From CAZEQJ01 sp964514385 (GTDB taxonomy: Bacteria; Bacteroidota; Bacteroidia; Cytophagales; Cyclobacteriaceae): a stretch of 63,559 bases of DNA. The position numbers and the translations under genes were made by a program. Below the pieces are notes generated by a model. It searched no databases. It saw nothing but the letters and a program-made list of their open reading frames with translations, and was not told where the DNA came from. Within the stretch, counting starts at the first letter, position 1; every line of letters begins with the position of its first letter. The stretch is from assembly GCA_964514385.1 (NCBI GenBank), contig CAZEQJ010000017.1, positions 1-63,559 on the forward strand, written 5' to 3'. Positions 54,569 through 63,225 of the stretch are shown here, in pieces.

Positions 54569-57482
54569 CGCTCACAACCACTTTAATTGGTAGCGTAAAA
54601 TTAACGCTAAAGCCGGTGATCTTCGCGTTTTCGTCCAGGATATTTCCCATCCTCAGGTTCATTTTTTCTTCGGTAATATTCTGAATCAATGCCAGGCGTT
54701 CTCTGACGATGGTAGATGCAAGTGAGTGATGGCTTTCCCTTTTCACGTGCTTGTCTATGCCTATTCCATTATCCTCAATGGTAATGCTTACCTGATCGTT
54801 GCTATGCCTTTCAAATCGTATGGTGATCTTATTTTCTGCCTTTTTGAAAAGGCCATGTTCTATGGAGTTTTCGATAAAAGGTTGTGCAAACATCGGAGGA
54901 ATGCATTCATAATGGATATCAATGCCTGGATCCAGGATAATTTCATAATCGATTTTCTGATCAAACCGGACCTGCTGCAGCTCAAGGTATTTTTTGATCA
55001 TCTCCACCTCAGCATGAATAGTTACAAATTCTTTTCTTGAATTCTCCAGAATCTCACGCATTAAAGTGCTGAAAATACCCACATAATGACTGGCCATATC
55101 GGCTTTTTCCTGCAATATATAATCCTGAATAGCGGTTAGTGAATTGAATAAGAAATGTGGATTCATCTGCAGTTTAAGTGCGTCGAGCTGTGCGCTTTGA
55201 ATTTCGCGTTCAAGTTTGATTTCACGCTTTATCCGAATGATCCTCCTGATGAAAATAATACTTATAATCGCTATCAGGGATAATATCGAAAGGGTAAGAA
55301 ACCACCATGTAAGCCAGAAAGGCTTGGCAATAGTAAAAGAATACTGGGCTATGGAGATACTCTCCACACCATCCTCATTGGTGGCTTTGACCTGAAAGGT
55401 GTATGCGTTAGGAGGCAGCGAAAAAAAACGGGCTTCCTGCAACTTGCCATCTACTGTAGTCCACTCTTCATCAAGGCCGAGCAGACGATAATGATAGGAA
55501 AACTCTGCTTCACTGCGAAAGGCGATTCCTGTAAAACCAAAGCTGATGTCATTCTGCCAATGCGCTAACCTGGTGATGTCACTATCGTATGTTGTTCCAT
55601 TTACGGATATTCGGTTAAGAAATACCCGGGGTGGAAATGGATTATAACCGTCGAACGTTTTGGGCAATGCAACAAGCCCACTTAGCGTACTGATCCATAC
55701 TGTGCCGGCGGTAAGACCAATATCGGTGATGTTATTGGTTGGAAGACCGTCCTGTTCATTAAATACCCTGGATGCACCAGAAGCCACGTCATAGACCTGA
55801 AGGCCCATATCAGTGCCCAGGTAAAGCAGATGGTCTTCGTGTTTCACAACATTTATGTAGTTGCTTATCAGGCCGTTATCTGTTGTCAGGTGTTGTTGAA
55901 TGTTGCCGTTTTTAATAAATATCACCCCATTATTGACCGTGCCGACCCAAAAACCATTATCAGAAGCTGGCTCTATATCCAGGGTTGCTATTATGCTGCC
56001 ATCAGGAAAGGACAGCTTGTTTTCTTTACCCCGATGATAATAATAAAGGCCATCAATGTATCCGGCCCAGATTGTATGGTTGAGAGCATCATAATGTACA
56101 TCCCGGCTTCTGACCTGGCGTAGAGCGAGTGTTCCCGGATGCAAATCCTGTACTTCGAAACCATTAAATTCATCAGGTGTACAACCTTCCGGCCATTCCT
56201 CCGCCTTACTACTTCTTTTTCTTTTGACGAATGCGCCATTGCCGGATGCAACAAGTAAGTAGTCTGCATTCATCCCTACAATATTTTTGGGTGTGTTGCC
56301 AGCATAGTATTTCTCCCATTTATCAGGAGTGTCGAAACTGTATAAAAATGATTCCAGATACACATCACCCTGATCATCAACATAGATAGATTCAATGTCA
56401 CCCATAGGTGTGTCAAAAGTTGTGAGCACCTCTGCCTGGGCTGAAATATGGTAGGCTTTGTCGCCATTTGTGGCAATAAGCAATTCGTCGTTCTCAAGCA
56501 CCTCAATACGCTTTACCTGATCATTTAGCAAAAAAGAGTTTTCTTTATTGTATACCAGTGCATCGTCCTGATACATGACGTAAACGCCATTTCCGATGGT
56601 CGTAAACCAATAGTTTCCCTCCTGATCATGAAGGAAATCAGAGGTGAAAATACCATCCAGAAAATGTAAGCCATTCAGATAGGGTGTTGCATCATCCTCA
56701 AAGCAAATGGCTCCTGTAATGCTCAGTATCCAATATTTATTTTCTTTGTCCTTGCCGATATTATGCATTCGGCCATTGAGCAGACTGCTCAGCTGAGGAA
56801 AAACGCCCTGCGGCTTACCTTCTGACATCCGGTCTACCTCATTTCTGGAATGGCTTAACAGATATGGTATTCCCTCAAAGGTTTTGATGATATTGTAGCC
56901 TTCTCCTGATGTTGATATGTTTAGCTGCTTTTTTTGACCATCAAGATCATAAGAAATAAATTCACCGTAAGGTCCGGACTGAAAAATGCTGCGTCTTGCT
57001 GGATCTACGGCAGAAATATAATTTCCAGGTAGGGGAATAGTTCCCCATTTTTTGCTTTCCACATCAAAAAGCAGTAGCGAATCAAGCTCCAGTACAAGCT
57101 CTGTCTCGGACAACAGGTGAATCTCTCGAAGCTGACCATATTCCTCCGGGACAGGTATCTCGTAAATACTGTCATTTTCAAGGCAAAAGAACTGATTACT
57201 GAAATTTTTGAAATATATGCGGCTGCCACCATTATAGGTAAGATCATTAGCGGAAATACTGCGGTCACTGGGAGTGCTGTATTTTCTGAATCGTACCCCA
57301 TCAAATCTACAGATACCATTTTCAGTGCCCATCCAAATGTAGCCGGAGCTGTCCTGTGTGATGCTATACACTGTAGAACCAGGAAGGCCTTCCTTTGAAG
57401 TCAGGTGACGAAAATAGGGGGATTGCCCATGTAGAAGCAGTGAAAATAAAACCGGGAAAACAAATAAAATGACTCGCTTCAA
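54546..57482 (-). CDS. Reg_prop/Y_Y_Y sensor histidine kinase (LytS type), module 2
   Basis: Same architecture as the first kinase: signal peptide, periplasmic propeller with blocks such as VYSITQDSSGYIWMGTENGI, Y_Y_Y domain with YHYRLLGLDEEWTTVDG, one membrane helix (about 717-742), and a His_kinase domain with the acceptor His in QMNPHFLFNSLT (about 775), AQPFIENSIEHG and EDNGIGI. No ATG is present before the signal peptide. TTG at 57482 gives KRVILFVFPVLFSLLLHGQ as a clean signal peptide, so I prefer it over the TTG 19 codons upstream. It drives the LytTR regulator it overlaps. Confidence 0.9.
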   Translation of the reverse strand: MKRVILFVFPVLFSLLLHGQSPYFRHLTSKEGLPGSTVYSITQDSSGYIWMGTENGICRFDGVRFRKYSTPSDRSISANDLTYNGGSRIYFKNFSNQFFCLENDSIYEIPVPEEYGQLREIHLLSETELVLELDSLLLFDVESKKWGTIPLPGNYISAVDPARRSIFQSGPYGEFISYDLDGQKKQLNISTSGEGYNIIKTFEGIPYLLSHSRNEVDRMSEGKPQGVFPQLSSLLNGRMHNIGKDKENKYWILSITGAICFEDDATPYLNGLHFLDGIFTSDFLHDQEGNYWFTTIGNGVYVMYQDDALVYNKENSFLLNDQVKRIEVLENDELLIATNGDKAYHISAQAEVLTTFDTPMGDIESIYVDDQGDVYLESFLYSFDTPDKWEKYYAGNTPKNIVGMNADYLLVASGNGAFVKRKRSSKAEEWPEGCTPDEFNGFEVQDLHPGTLALRQVRSRDVHYDALNHTIWAGYIDGLYYYHRGKENKLSFPDGSIIATLDIEPASDNGFWVGTVNNGVIFIKNGNIQQHLTTDNGLISNYINVVKHEDHLLYLGTDMGLQVYDVASGASRVFNEQDGLPTNNITDIGLTAGTVWISTLSGLVALPKTFDGYNPFPPRVFLNRISVNGTTYDSDITRLAHWQNDISFGFTGIAFRSEAEFSYHYRLLGLDEEWTTVDGKLQEARFFSLPPNAYTFQVKATNEDGVESISIAQYSFTIAKPFWLTWWFLTLSILSLIAIISIIFIRRIIRIKREIKLEREIQSAQLDALKLQMNPHFLFNSLTAIQDYILQEKADMASHYVGIFSTLMREILENSRKEFVTIHAEVEMIKKYLELQQVRFDQKIDYEIILDPGIDIHYECIPPMFAQPFIENSIEHGLFKKAENKITIRFERHSNDQVSITIEDNGIGIDKHVKRESHHSLASTIVRERLALIQNITEEKMNLRMGNILDENAKITGFSVNFTLPIKVVVSDEYSFAG

Positions 57483-57884
57483 TGGAGTTTGACGTTTGCT
57501 ATATCGCAATATGAATACGACTGCAAGATAATAAAACAATAGGTTAGGGGGAGCTATTTCAGTGTAGACAATCTTTTCAGGGTTAAAAAAACCGGTCTCT
57601 GCCTTACTACTTGCCAGCTGATGACATGAAACTAAGCTTTTTCATCGTTATTAAGTTTTTAAAGTGATTATACAACAAGATAATCATCTGTTCAGATTAT
57701 TATGCGATACATAAAAAAATATTTACGGCAGGACGAAGACAATACCACCGACCCCGGCAAGGCTGGAAAACGATAGAATAGCTGACGAGGGTTAACCTTA
57801 AAGTATCCACTGCGGGGATATGATTTTTTTGTGGATTTGAACTTTAATGACGATTTTGACCTGATATAGCTAAATATCACGCAC
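57483..57884. other. Divergent intergenic region before kinase 2 and the acyl-CoA enzyme
   Basis: About 400 bases without a convincing gene. A short inverted repeat (ATAATC...GATTAT, near 57679-57701) is the only structure I see. I did not find the CCATTCAC motif here, unlike the region before kinase 1. Confidence 0.4.
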
Positions 57885-60191
57885 ATGCATTACACCGATC
57901 AGCTCAGGGAAAATCCATCCCTATATTCGTTTCTTCCCATTCTTTTTGTGGCATGGTCGGATGCGGTACTTACACCCGCCGAAATTGAAAATATCCACCG
58001 CCTTATTGACGAACAAAACTGGGTGTCGGAAGGAGAAAAAAAACTGGTCAAAAGCTACCTCGATCCCAAACATCCGCCATCGCCCCGCGAAATGAAACAC
58101 TGGCTTTCGGAGATCAGAAAAATGGCAGCCGGACTGCCTGAGGATGCCAAAAAAAGCCTGGCAGAAATCGGATTGGCCATAGCAAACCTTAACGGCATCG
58201 ATCAGAATTCTGAAACACGGTCAAAAGTAGAGGCCTCCCTGAAGCAGATCGAAGATGCCCTGGGCATCGTAAGCAGTGAATCGCATCATTTCCTGCTGAC
58301 GGATGATGTACAAACCACTACGCAATCGCTGGGCACTATTTCAACCTTTGACATAGGAAAAATGGCCTGCCTGCTCCATGGTGATCAGCGGGCACTTATA
58401 GAGAAAACGAAAAAGATCATTACCGATCCTGCCTTTCAGTATTATGAAGGAGAAAGCAAGGCAGAGTACCGGGAGCAGGTACTGACCTGGTGTAAACTAT
58501 TAGCTGATCAGGGCTTTGGTTCGCACGCCTATCCGGAAGATTTCGGTGGGAAAGGCGATATGGCCGGGTACTTTACCATCATGGATACCCTCAGCTACCA
58601 CGACCTGAGCCTGGTCATTAAGTTTGGTGTCCAGTTCGGGCTTTTTGGGATGAGCATCCTGTTTCTGGGTACCAAAAAACATCATAAAAAATACCTCAGG
58701 GATATCGGCACGCTGAAATTGCCCGGTTCTTTTGCCATGACGGAAACCGGCCACGGCTCCAATGTGCGAGGTATCGAAACCACAGCCACCTATGACCATG
58801 CTTCCGCCACCTTTACCATCCATACACCACATGACCTGGCCCGAAAGGATTATATCGGCAATGCCGCCTGCCATGCGCAGAAGGCAACGGTGTTTGCCAA
58901 ACTCATCATCGATGGTGTGGATTATGGCGTAAATGCCTTTGTAGTGCCCCTCCGGGATGCCACCGGTCAGTTACTTCCGGGTATACGAATTGAAGACTGC
59001 GGCCGGAAAATGGGTCTCAATGGCGTCGATAATGGTCGTATCTGGTTTGATCAGGTCAAAATACCAAAGGATGACATGCTGGATAAATATGCTGCTGTCA
59101 ATGAAAATGGAGAATTTGAAAGCCCGATTGGCAGCGACAGCCGCCGGTTCTTTACCATGCTGGGCACACTTGTAGGAGGGAGGGTCGGTATACCCCGATC
59201 CGGGCTGAGCGCAGCCAAGTCCGGATTGACGATTGCCATAAAATATGGTGATCAGCGCAAACAGTTTGGTCCTGAAAACGGTGCTGAGGTACCGATACTC
59301 AATTACCGCACACATCAGCGCCGGTTGATGCCCTTGCTGGCCAATGCATACGCCTATCATTTTGCCCTGCAGTACCTGACAGAACGGTTTCTGAACCGGT
59401 CGGAAGATGATATGCGTGAGATTGAAGCATTGGCAGCCGGACTGAAGGCGGCGGCCACCTGGAATACGACGGAAACCTTGCAGATCTGCCGGGAGGCCTG
59501 TGGAGGTCAGGGCTTCTTATCTGAAAACCGTATTGACGCACTCAAAAACGATACAGAGATTTATACTACGTTTGAAGGTGACAATACCGTGCTGATGCAG
59601 CTGGTGGCCAAGAGCCGGCTGACCGAGTTTAAGCAGGAGTTCCATGATATCAATTTCTTCGGAATCCTGAATTACGTTACCAATCAGGCAAAAACTGCCC
59701 TGATGGAAATGAATCCCATCATTGTGAGGAACACAGATACGGCGCATTTGCTGGACCCGGAGTTTCATTTAAATGCCTTCCGGTACCGCGAATGGGATAT
59801 TCTCACCTCCGCTGCCAAACGTTTGAAAAAACATCTGGACGCCGGTATGGATTCGTTTGATGCCTTCAACCAATGCCAGTATCATATGCTGAATGTAGGT
59901 AAAGCCTACACCGAGCGGATCGTGCTGGAGCAGTTTGTGCAACAGGTGGAGCATACAGAAAATCCGGAGTTAAGGCAGGTGCTGAAAAAGCTGTGTGACC
60001 TGTTTGCTTTAAGCCAGATCGAGAAAAACAAAGGGTGGTACCTGGAGCAGGGTTATATGGAAGGAGTAAAGACCAAGGCCATACGCAGGCAGGTGAACCA
60101 GCTATGCTGGGAAATCCGGCAGGAAGCCGTACCGCTGGTAGAGGCGTTTAAAATACCGAAGGTGTGCCTTGGAGCGAGTATAGTAAATTAA
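57885..60191 (+). CDS. Acyl-CoA oxidase/dehydrogenase family enzyme with N-terminal helical extension
   Basis: A 768-residue flavoenzyme. The first 100 residues are a helical TerB-like extension (LPILFVAWSDAVLTPAEIE, later SEGEKKLVKSYLDP). The acyl-CoA dehydrogenase core follows: FAMTETGHGSNVRGIETTA (about 285) in the FAD-binding middle domain, the arginine-rich PRSGLSAAKSGLTIAIKYG helix, and the C-terminal CGGQGFLSENRIDALKNDTE with EGDNTVL, as in peroxisomal-type acyl-CoA oxidases. It catalyses the first step of fatty acyl-CoA beta-oxidation. Whether oxygen or an electron-transfer flavoprotein is the acceptor is not clear. Coding GC is higher than in the toxin-antitoxin region that follows. 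Confidence 0.9.
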   Translation: MHYTDQLRENPSLYSFLPILFVAWSDAVLTPAEIENIHRLIDEQNWVSEGEKKLVKSYLDPKHPPSPREMKHWLSEIRKMAAGLPEDAKKSLAEIGLAIANLNGIDQNSETRSKVEASLKQIEDALGIVSSESHHFLLTDDVQTTTQSLGTISTFDIGKMACLLHGDQRALIEKTKKIITDPAFQYYEGESKAEYREQVLTWCKLLADQGFGSHAYPEDFGGKGDMAGYFTIMDTLSYHDLSLVIKFGVQFGLFGMSILFLGTKKHHKKYLRDIGTLKLPGSFAMTETGHGSNVRGIETTATYDHASATFTIHTPHDLARKDYIGNAACHAQKATVFAKLIIDGVDYGVNAFVVPLRDATGQLLPGIRIEDCGRKMGLNGVDNGRIWFDQVKIPKDDMLDKYAAVNENGEFESPIGSDSRRFFTMLGTLVGGRVGIPRSGLSAAKSGLTIAIKYGDQRKQFGPENGAEVPILNYRTHQRRLMPLLANAYAYHFALQYLTERFLNRSEDDMREIEALAAGLKAAATWNTTETLQICREACGGQGFLSENRIDALKNDTEIYTTFEGDNTVLMQLVAKSRLTEFKQEFHDINFFGILNYVTNQAKTALMEMNPIIVRNTDTAHLLDPEFHLNAFRYREWDILTSAAKRLKKHLDAGMDSFDAFNQCQYHMLNVGKAYTERIVLEQFVQQVEHTENPELRQVLKKLCDLFALSQIEKNKGWYLEQGYMEGVKTKAIRRQVNQLCWEIRQEAVPLVEAFKIPKVCLGASIVN

Positions 60192-60278
60192 AACAATGAA
60201 AAAGCAACAACTTAAATAATACTTCATGGGTGGAATTATCATGTTTTACAAAATCTCGAAAACAATATATTAGTATTA

Positions 60279-60291
60279 TAGTATATTACTA
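60279..60291. promoter_or_regulatory. Candidate HigA operator
   Basis: TAGTA-TAT-TACTA forms a small perfect inverted repeat within a longer AT-rich, partly symmetric tract (60266-60300), 13 bases before the higB start. Autoregulatory operators of HigBA pairs usually sit in this position. Confidence 0.4.
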
Positions 60292-60304
60292 TTATATTAG
60301 TGAT

Positions 60305-60586
60305 GTGATAAAAAACTTTTCATGTAAAGACACAGAAAAAGTATTCCTTGGTAATTACACCAAAAAATGGGATCGATCAGTAAGAAGAAAAGGACAAATG
60401 AAATTGGACTTATTAAACGCTGCTATGAAACTAGAGGAATTAAAATCACTTCCGGGAAACAGACTTCATCAGTTAAAAGGAGAATTTTCTTCTTACCATT
60501 CCATCAGTATCAATATGCAATGGTGGGTAATTTTTATCTGGAAGGATGGAAATGCTGAAAATGTTAGAATTGTAGATTATCACTGA
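60305..60586 (+). CDS. higB: HigB-type mRNA interferase toxin
   Basis: A 93-residue RelE-superfamily toxin from GTG 60305 (VIKNFSCKDTEKVFLG), the size and start expected for HigB; the frame could extend to GTG 60230 but that part is not family-like. Conserved elements: RSVRRKGQMKLDLLNAA, LPGNRLHQLKGEFSSYHSI and the final NVRIVDYH. HigB cleaves mRNA on the ribosome. The antitoxin gene follows 15 bases later. Confidence 0.88.
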   Translation: MIKNFSCKDTEKVFLGNYTKKWDRSVRRKGQMKLDLLNAAMKLEELKSLPGNRLHQLKGEFSSYHSISINMQWWVIFIWKDGNAENVRIVDYH

Positions 60587-60601
60587 TAAATAGTAAAAGA
60601 A

Positions 60602-60898
60602 ATGGAAGCATATATAAATGTACATCCTGGAGAGATTCTTTGGGAAGAATTTATGGAACCTTTGGGTATTACTGGCTACAGGCTGGCAAAGGAAATTGGT
60701 GTTCAACAAATACAAATCAGCAAGTTAACAAAAGGAAATATGTCTATTTCAGCTGAGATGGCTATACGGTTGGGTACTTATTTTGGGACAAGTGCGGAGA
60801 TGTGGTTAAACCTGCAGCGAAATTATGAATTAAGAAAATTAAGACATGAGAAAGCAGATTTAGCAAAGGATATCGTTCCTTATAAAAATGCCGGATGA
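60602..60898 (+). CDS. higA: HigA-type XRE antitoxin
   Basis: A 98-residue helix-turn-helix antitoxin of the HigA family. The family opening VHPGEILWEEFMEPLGIT is intact, followed by the HTH (AKEIGVQQIQISKLTKGNMS) and SAEMWLNLQRNYELR. It should neutralise HigB and repress the pair through the upstream AT-rich inverted repeat. Toxin-first order is normal for higBA. Confidence 0.92.
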   Translation: MEAYINVHPGEILWEEFMEPLGITGYRLAKEIGVQQIQISKLTKGNMSISAEMAIRLGTYFGTSAEMWLNLQRNYELRKLRHEKADLAKDIVPYKNAG

Positions 60899-60954
60899 CT
60901 AAAATAAAAATTGATTTTTTGCTGTCAATTTAGTATGACAAATTAGAAAAAGAA

Positions 60955-61179
60955 ATGAAAGTACAAACTGCCTTAAGGTTTGATAAAAAATTGTTGGAGC
61001 TGGTAAAAGAAAAAGCAGCAGCAGAAAAAAGAAGCCTTAACAATTATATTGAGTACTTATTGTATCGTGAAGTGGGTGAAATCCCAAATGAAACAACCAT
61101 AAAAGCCATTGAGGAGGCAAGAGGTGACAAAAACCTAAAGCCTGTTGAGGATATTGATGAATTTTTAGATACAATTTAA
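60955..61179 (+). CDS. Ribbon-helix-helix antitoxin-like protein, apparently orphan
   Basis: 74 residues: an N-terminal RHH strand-helix-helix (VQTALRFDKKLLELVKEKAA, then KRSLNNYIEYLL) and an acidic C-terminal tail (PVEDIDEFLDTI) of the type that blocks a toxin, as in RelB/DinJ-like antitoxins. No toxin gene follows; the 93 bases downstream are too short. It sits 57 bases after higA and might be co-expressed. Confidence 0.7.
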   Translation: MKVQTALRFDKKLLELVKEKAAAEKRSLNNYIEYLLYREVGEIPNETTIKAIEEARGDKNLKPVEDIDEFLDTI

Positions 61180-61272
61180 TGTATTAGTTAATTCCCACTT
61201 CAAGATTTAAAAGGACTTGAAAAAACTAAAGTAAATTCAAAAAGATTTTACTTTATATAGAAAATAAACAAA

Positions 61273-61509
61273 ATGGCATTTGACGCACTGCAAGTAACGA
61301 CTATCATAGAAGCACTGGAAAACTTTATGGTAATACGCAGACCTCCGGAGGAAATGAGAAACGAACTGGACCTGGCGTATCAGATAGAAGGTCAGAGTGT
61401 GATCATCTACAGCATTCGACCACATTGGCAAAATAAATCGCAAATTATCGAAGAGCCGATTGCCAGGACTACCTGGGTAAAAACACAAAAAGTATGGAAG
61501 GTATTTTAG
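61273..61509 (+). CDS. DUF3024 protein, cut by in-frame TAG
   Basis: The first 78 residues (RRPPEEMRNELDLAYQIEGQ, IRPHWQNKSQIIEEPIARTT) match the DUF3024 family. The frame ends at TAG 61507-61509, exactly where relatives have a Trp before MRADLKWH. The rest of the family sequence continues in frame. The truncated product lacks the most conserved C-terminal motif and is probably not functional. Confidence 0.7.
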   Translation: MAFDALQVTTIIEALENFMVIRRPPEEMRNELDLAYQIEGQSVIIYSIRPHWQNKSQIIEEPIARTTWVKTQKVWKVF

Positions 61510-61620
61510 ATGCGGGCCGACCTCAAGTGGCACGGGTACGATCCCAAGCCTCGAGTCAAGACAATACAAGCTTTTTTGAAGCTGGTAGATGAGGATAAAT
61601 ATGGGTGTTTTTGGGGGTAA
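61510..61620 (+). pseudogene. Downstream remainder of the DUF3024 gene
   Basis: After the TAG the same frame encodes MRADLKWHGYDPKPRVKTIQ, continues AFLKLVDEDKYGCFWG and stops at TAA 61618-61620. This completes the standard 115-residue DUF3024 protein. TAG arises from the expected TGG (Trp) by one G-to-A change. The ATG just after the stop could allow re-initiation. Confidence 0.7.
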
Positions 61621-61779
61621 TAGAGGTGAATTATAAATAACCAAATACACATTTAGTGGCTCAATTTTCAGCCATTACCTAGCAAGCTGGATTAACTTAA
61701 ACTGAGGTAAAAACCGGGATAGAGGACTAAACCGCGGTTTCTAATTTGAAGGTTTTGGCCCTCTCTTTTTATATGGATA

Positions 61780-61804
61780 AAAAAAAGGCCCCAACAACGG
61801 GGCC
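61780..61804 (-). terminator. Terminator of the helical-protein gene
   Basis: GGCCCC (61787-61792) and GGGGCC (61799-61804) form a GC-rich hairpin followed on the minus strand by eight T residues. It starts 31 bases past the stop. Confidence 0.85.
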
Positions 61805-61834
61805 TGCATTATTATAACACCACTTATGCAAATG

Positions 61835-62518
61835 CTATGCTACTTCCTCCAGTTCATCTTCTGTCGAAGAACTACCGCTGGGTGGCCGGTAAAGCTCTCG
61901 TTTTGCCGGTTCACTGAAGAAGACAAATTCAGCGGCATTATTAAAAGCGCGCAGCATATCGAATAAGCTATTGAGCTGCTGGATGCGTGATTCGGTGGTC
62001 ACGGTACGTGTACCTTTCATTTGTTCCTGTACCTGGTTGGCTTTATTCAATGCTTCTGCCTGTGCGCTCACCCCATTGAGGAGTGATTCCGGTGCTCCGG
62101 CAGCCTTTAGCTCTGCTTCATAGGTTTTTACCGATTCGGCGAGTTCGAACATAAACTCAACCAGACGGGGCTGGGAGGCGGATACCACTTTAAAGCGGCC
62201 GACACCAAACATGCGCTGGATGGCATTGCGATCAGGAAAGGCCTTTAATACCCAGTACCGGATCTGACTAAACATCATCTTACTGGCATTGATTTCCTGC
62301 AGGAGCTTTTCGGTCTGGTCGCTCTGCTGCATTACCTTAAGCGTATCGCCACCTTCGGACTGGAGGGTAGCGATCAGTTGTTTGAGCTGGTCATGTTTTG
62401 CAGTGTTGAGGTCTTTATCAAACGCGGTAAAGGCCTCCAGGTCATTTTCGAGATGACCGGACACGGTGCTGGCATACTCGATGAGCACCTCGTCGGAGTA
62501 ACGAAATTTTCGCATCAT
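61835..62518 (-). CDS. Hypothetical all-helical protein
   Basis: 227 residues, almost entirely helical, with a flexible acidic C-terminus (PPSGSSSTEDELEEVA). The segment FPDRNAIQRMFGVGRFKVVS is the most distinctive part. Own terminator, ATG start and good coding composition support a real gene. I believe similar paralogous proteins occur in Bacteroidota, but no function is known. A minisatellite lies upstream. Confidence 0.75.
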   Translation of the reverse strand: MMRKFRYSDEVLIEYASTVSGHLENDLEAFTAFDKDLNTAKHDQLKQLIATLQSEGGDTLKVMQQSDQTEKLLQEINASKMMFSQIRYWVLKAFPDRNAIQRMFGVGRFKVVSASQPRLVEFMFELAESVKTYEAELKAAGAPESLLNGVSAQAEALNKANQVQEQMKGTRTVTTESRIQQLNSLFDMLRAFNNAAEFVFFSEPAKRELYRPPSGSSSTEDELEEVA

Positions 62519-62689
62519 AATAGGGTTTGTTTAAAAATTAAATTAGTGGCATATGTTAGTAGCGTATACCGGAGGTGAAAATAATGACATATTTGGAAAT
62601 ATGCCAGTATAAAGCAATAAAATACGGAGGTAACAATGCAGGAGAATGAATAGGGAGGTGGATAAGCGTTTGTCCGCATGATCTTCCTG

Positions 62690-63071
62690 TCTGGGGGTAT
62701 TCACCGGGTTGTTCTGATTACCTTCCCGTTCGTCCTGACTGTTCACCGCCTTGTCCTGACCACCTTCCCGGTTGTCCTGAGTGTTCACCGCCTTGTCCTG
62801 ACTACCATCCCGGTTGTCCTGAGTATTCACCATGCAGGGTTGATTACCTTCCCGGTTGTCCTCAGCATTCACCATCTGGGGTTGATTACCTTCCCGGTTG
62901 TCCTCAGTATTCACCATCTGGGGTTGATTATCCTCCCGGTTGTCCTGAGTATTCGCCATCTGGGGTTGATTATCTTCCCGGTTGTCCCGGCTATTGACCA
63001 TCTCGTCCTGATTGTATACCGGGTTGTCCTGATTGTTCACCCTCTCGTCCTGACCAACTACCGGGTTGTCC
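62690..63071. repeat. Minisatellite with 21-base half units and 42-base higher-order units
   Basis: About nine tandem 42-base units, each made of two related 21-base halves centred on TTGTCCTGA or a variant (GGTTGTCCTGAGTATTCACC is typical of one half). Because the period is a multiple of three, both strands stay open. The minus strand reads as Asn/Gln/Asp-rich heptad pairs (NTQDNRE, GNQPQMV) and the plus strand as hydrophobic LxTxPVVLSxHH repeats. Neither frame has a good start, so I do not call a gene. Flanking sequence 62519-62689 and 63072-63225 shows no other gene. Confidence 0.8.
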
Positions 63072-63225
63072 GGAGCGTCTAAATGGTGGGGAAGAGGGAG
63101 GTGAGGGGGATGGGTTAATTAACTTCACGGTTAATCTCATTATTCACCATGCTATCCTTGTTTTTCAGCCTTCTGAGATTTTAATATATTGGGTGATCAG
63201 TAAACCGATATGACAATACCTATCA

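Noticed and set aside
57692..57886. 64-codon minus-strand frame before the acyl-CoA enzyme
   Set aside because: Overlaps the acyl-CoA gene start region, no family, basic low-quality composition; treated as intergenic.
11226..61620. Genome-wide reassignment of TAG or TAA
   Set aside because: TAG ends other intact genes here (for example at 2826-2828 and after the flavin reductase at 3993-3995), and TAA ends most others at proper family lengths.
62543..63040. Minus-strand frame through the minisatellite as a gene
   Set aside because: It starts with GTG inside the repeats, and openness is expected from the period of a multiple of three; kept only as a repeat with a note.
62678..63082. Plus-strand frame through the minisatellite as a gene
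   Set aside because: Same reason; the hydrophobic repeat product has no plausible start region or family.
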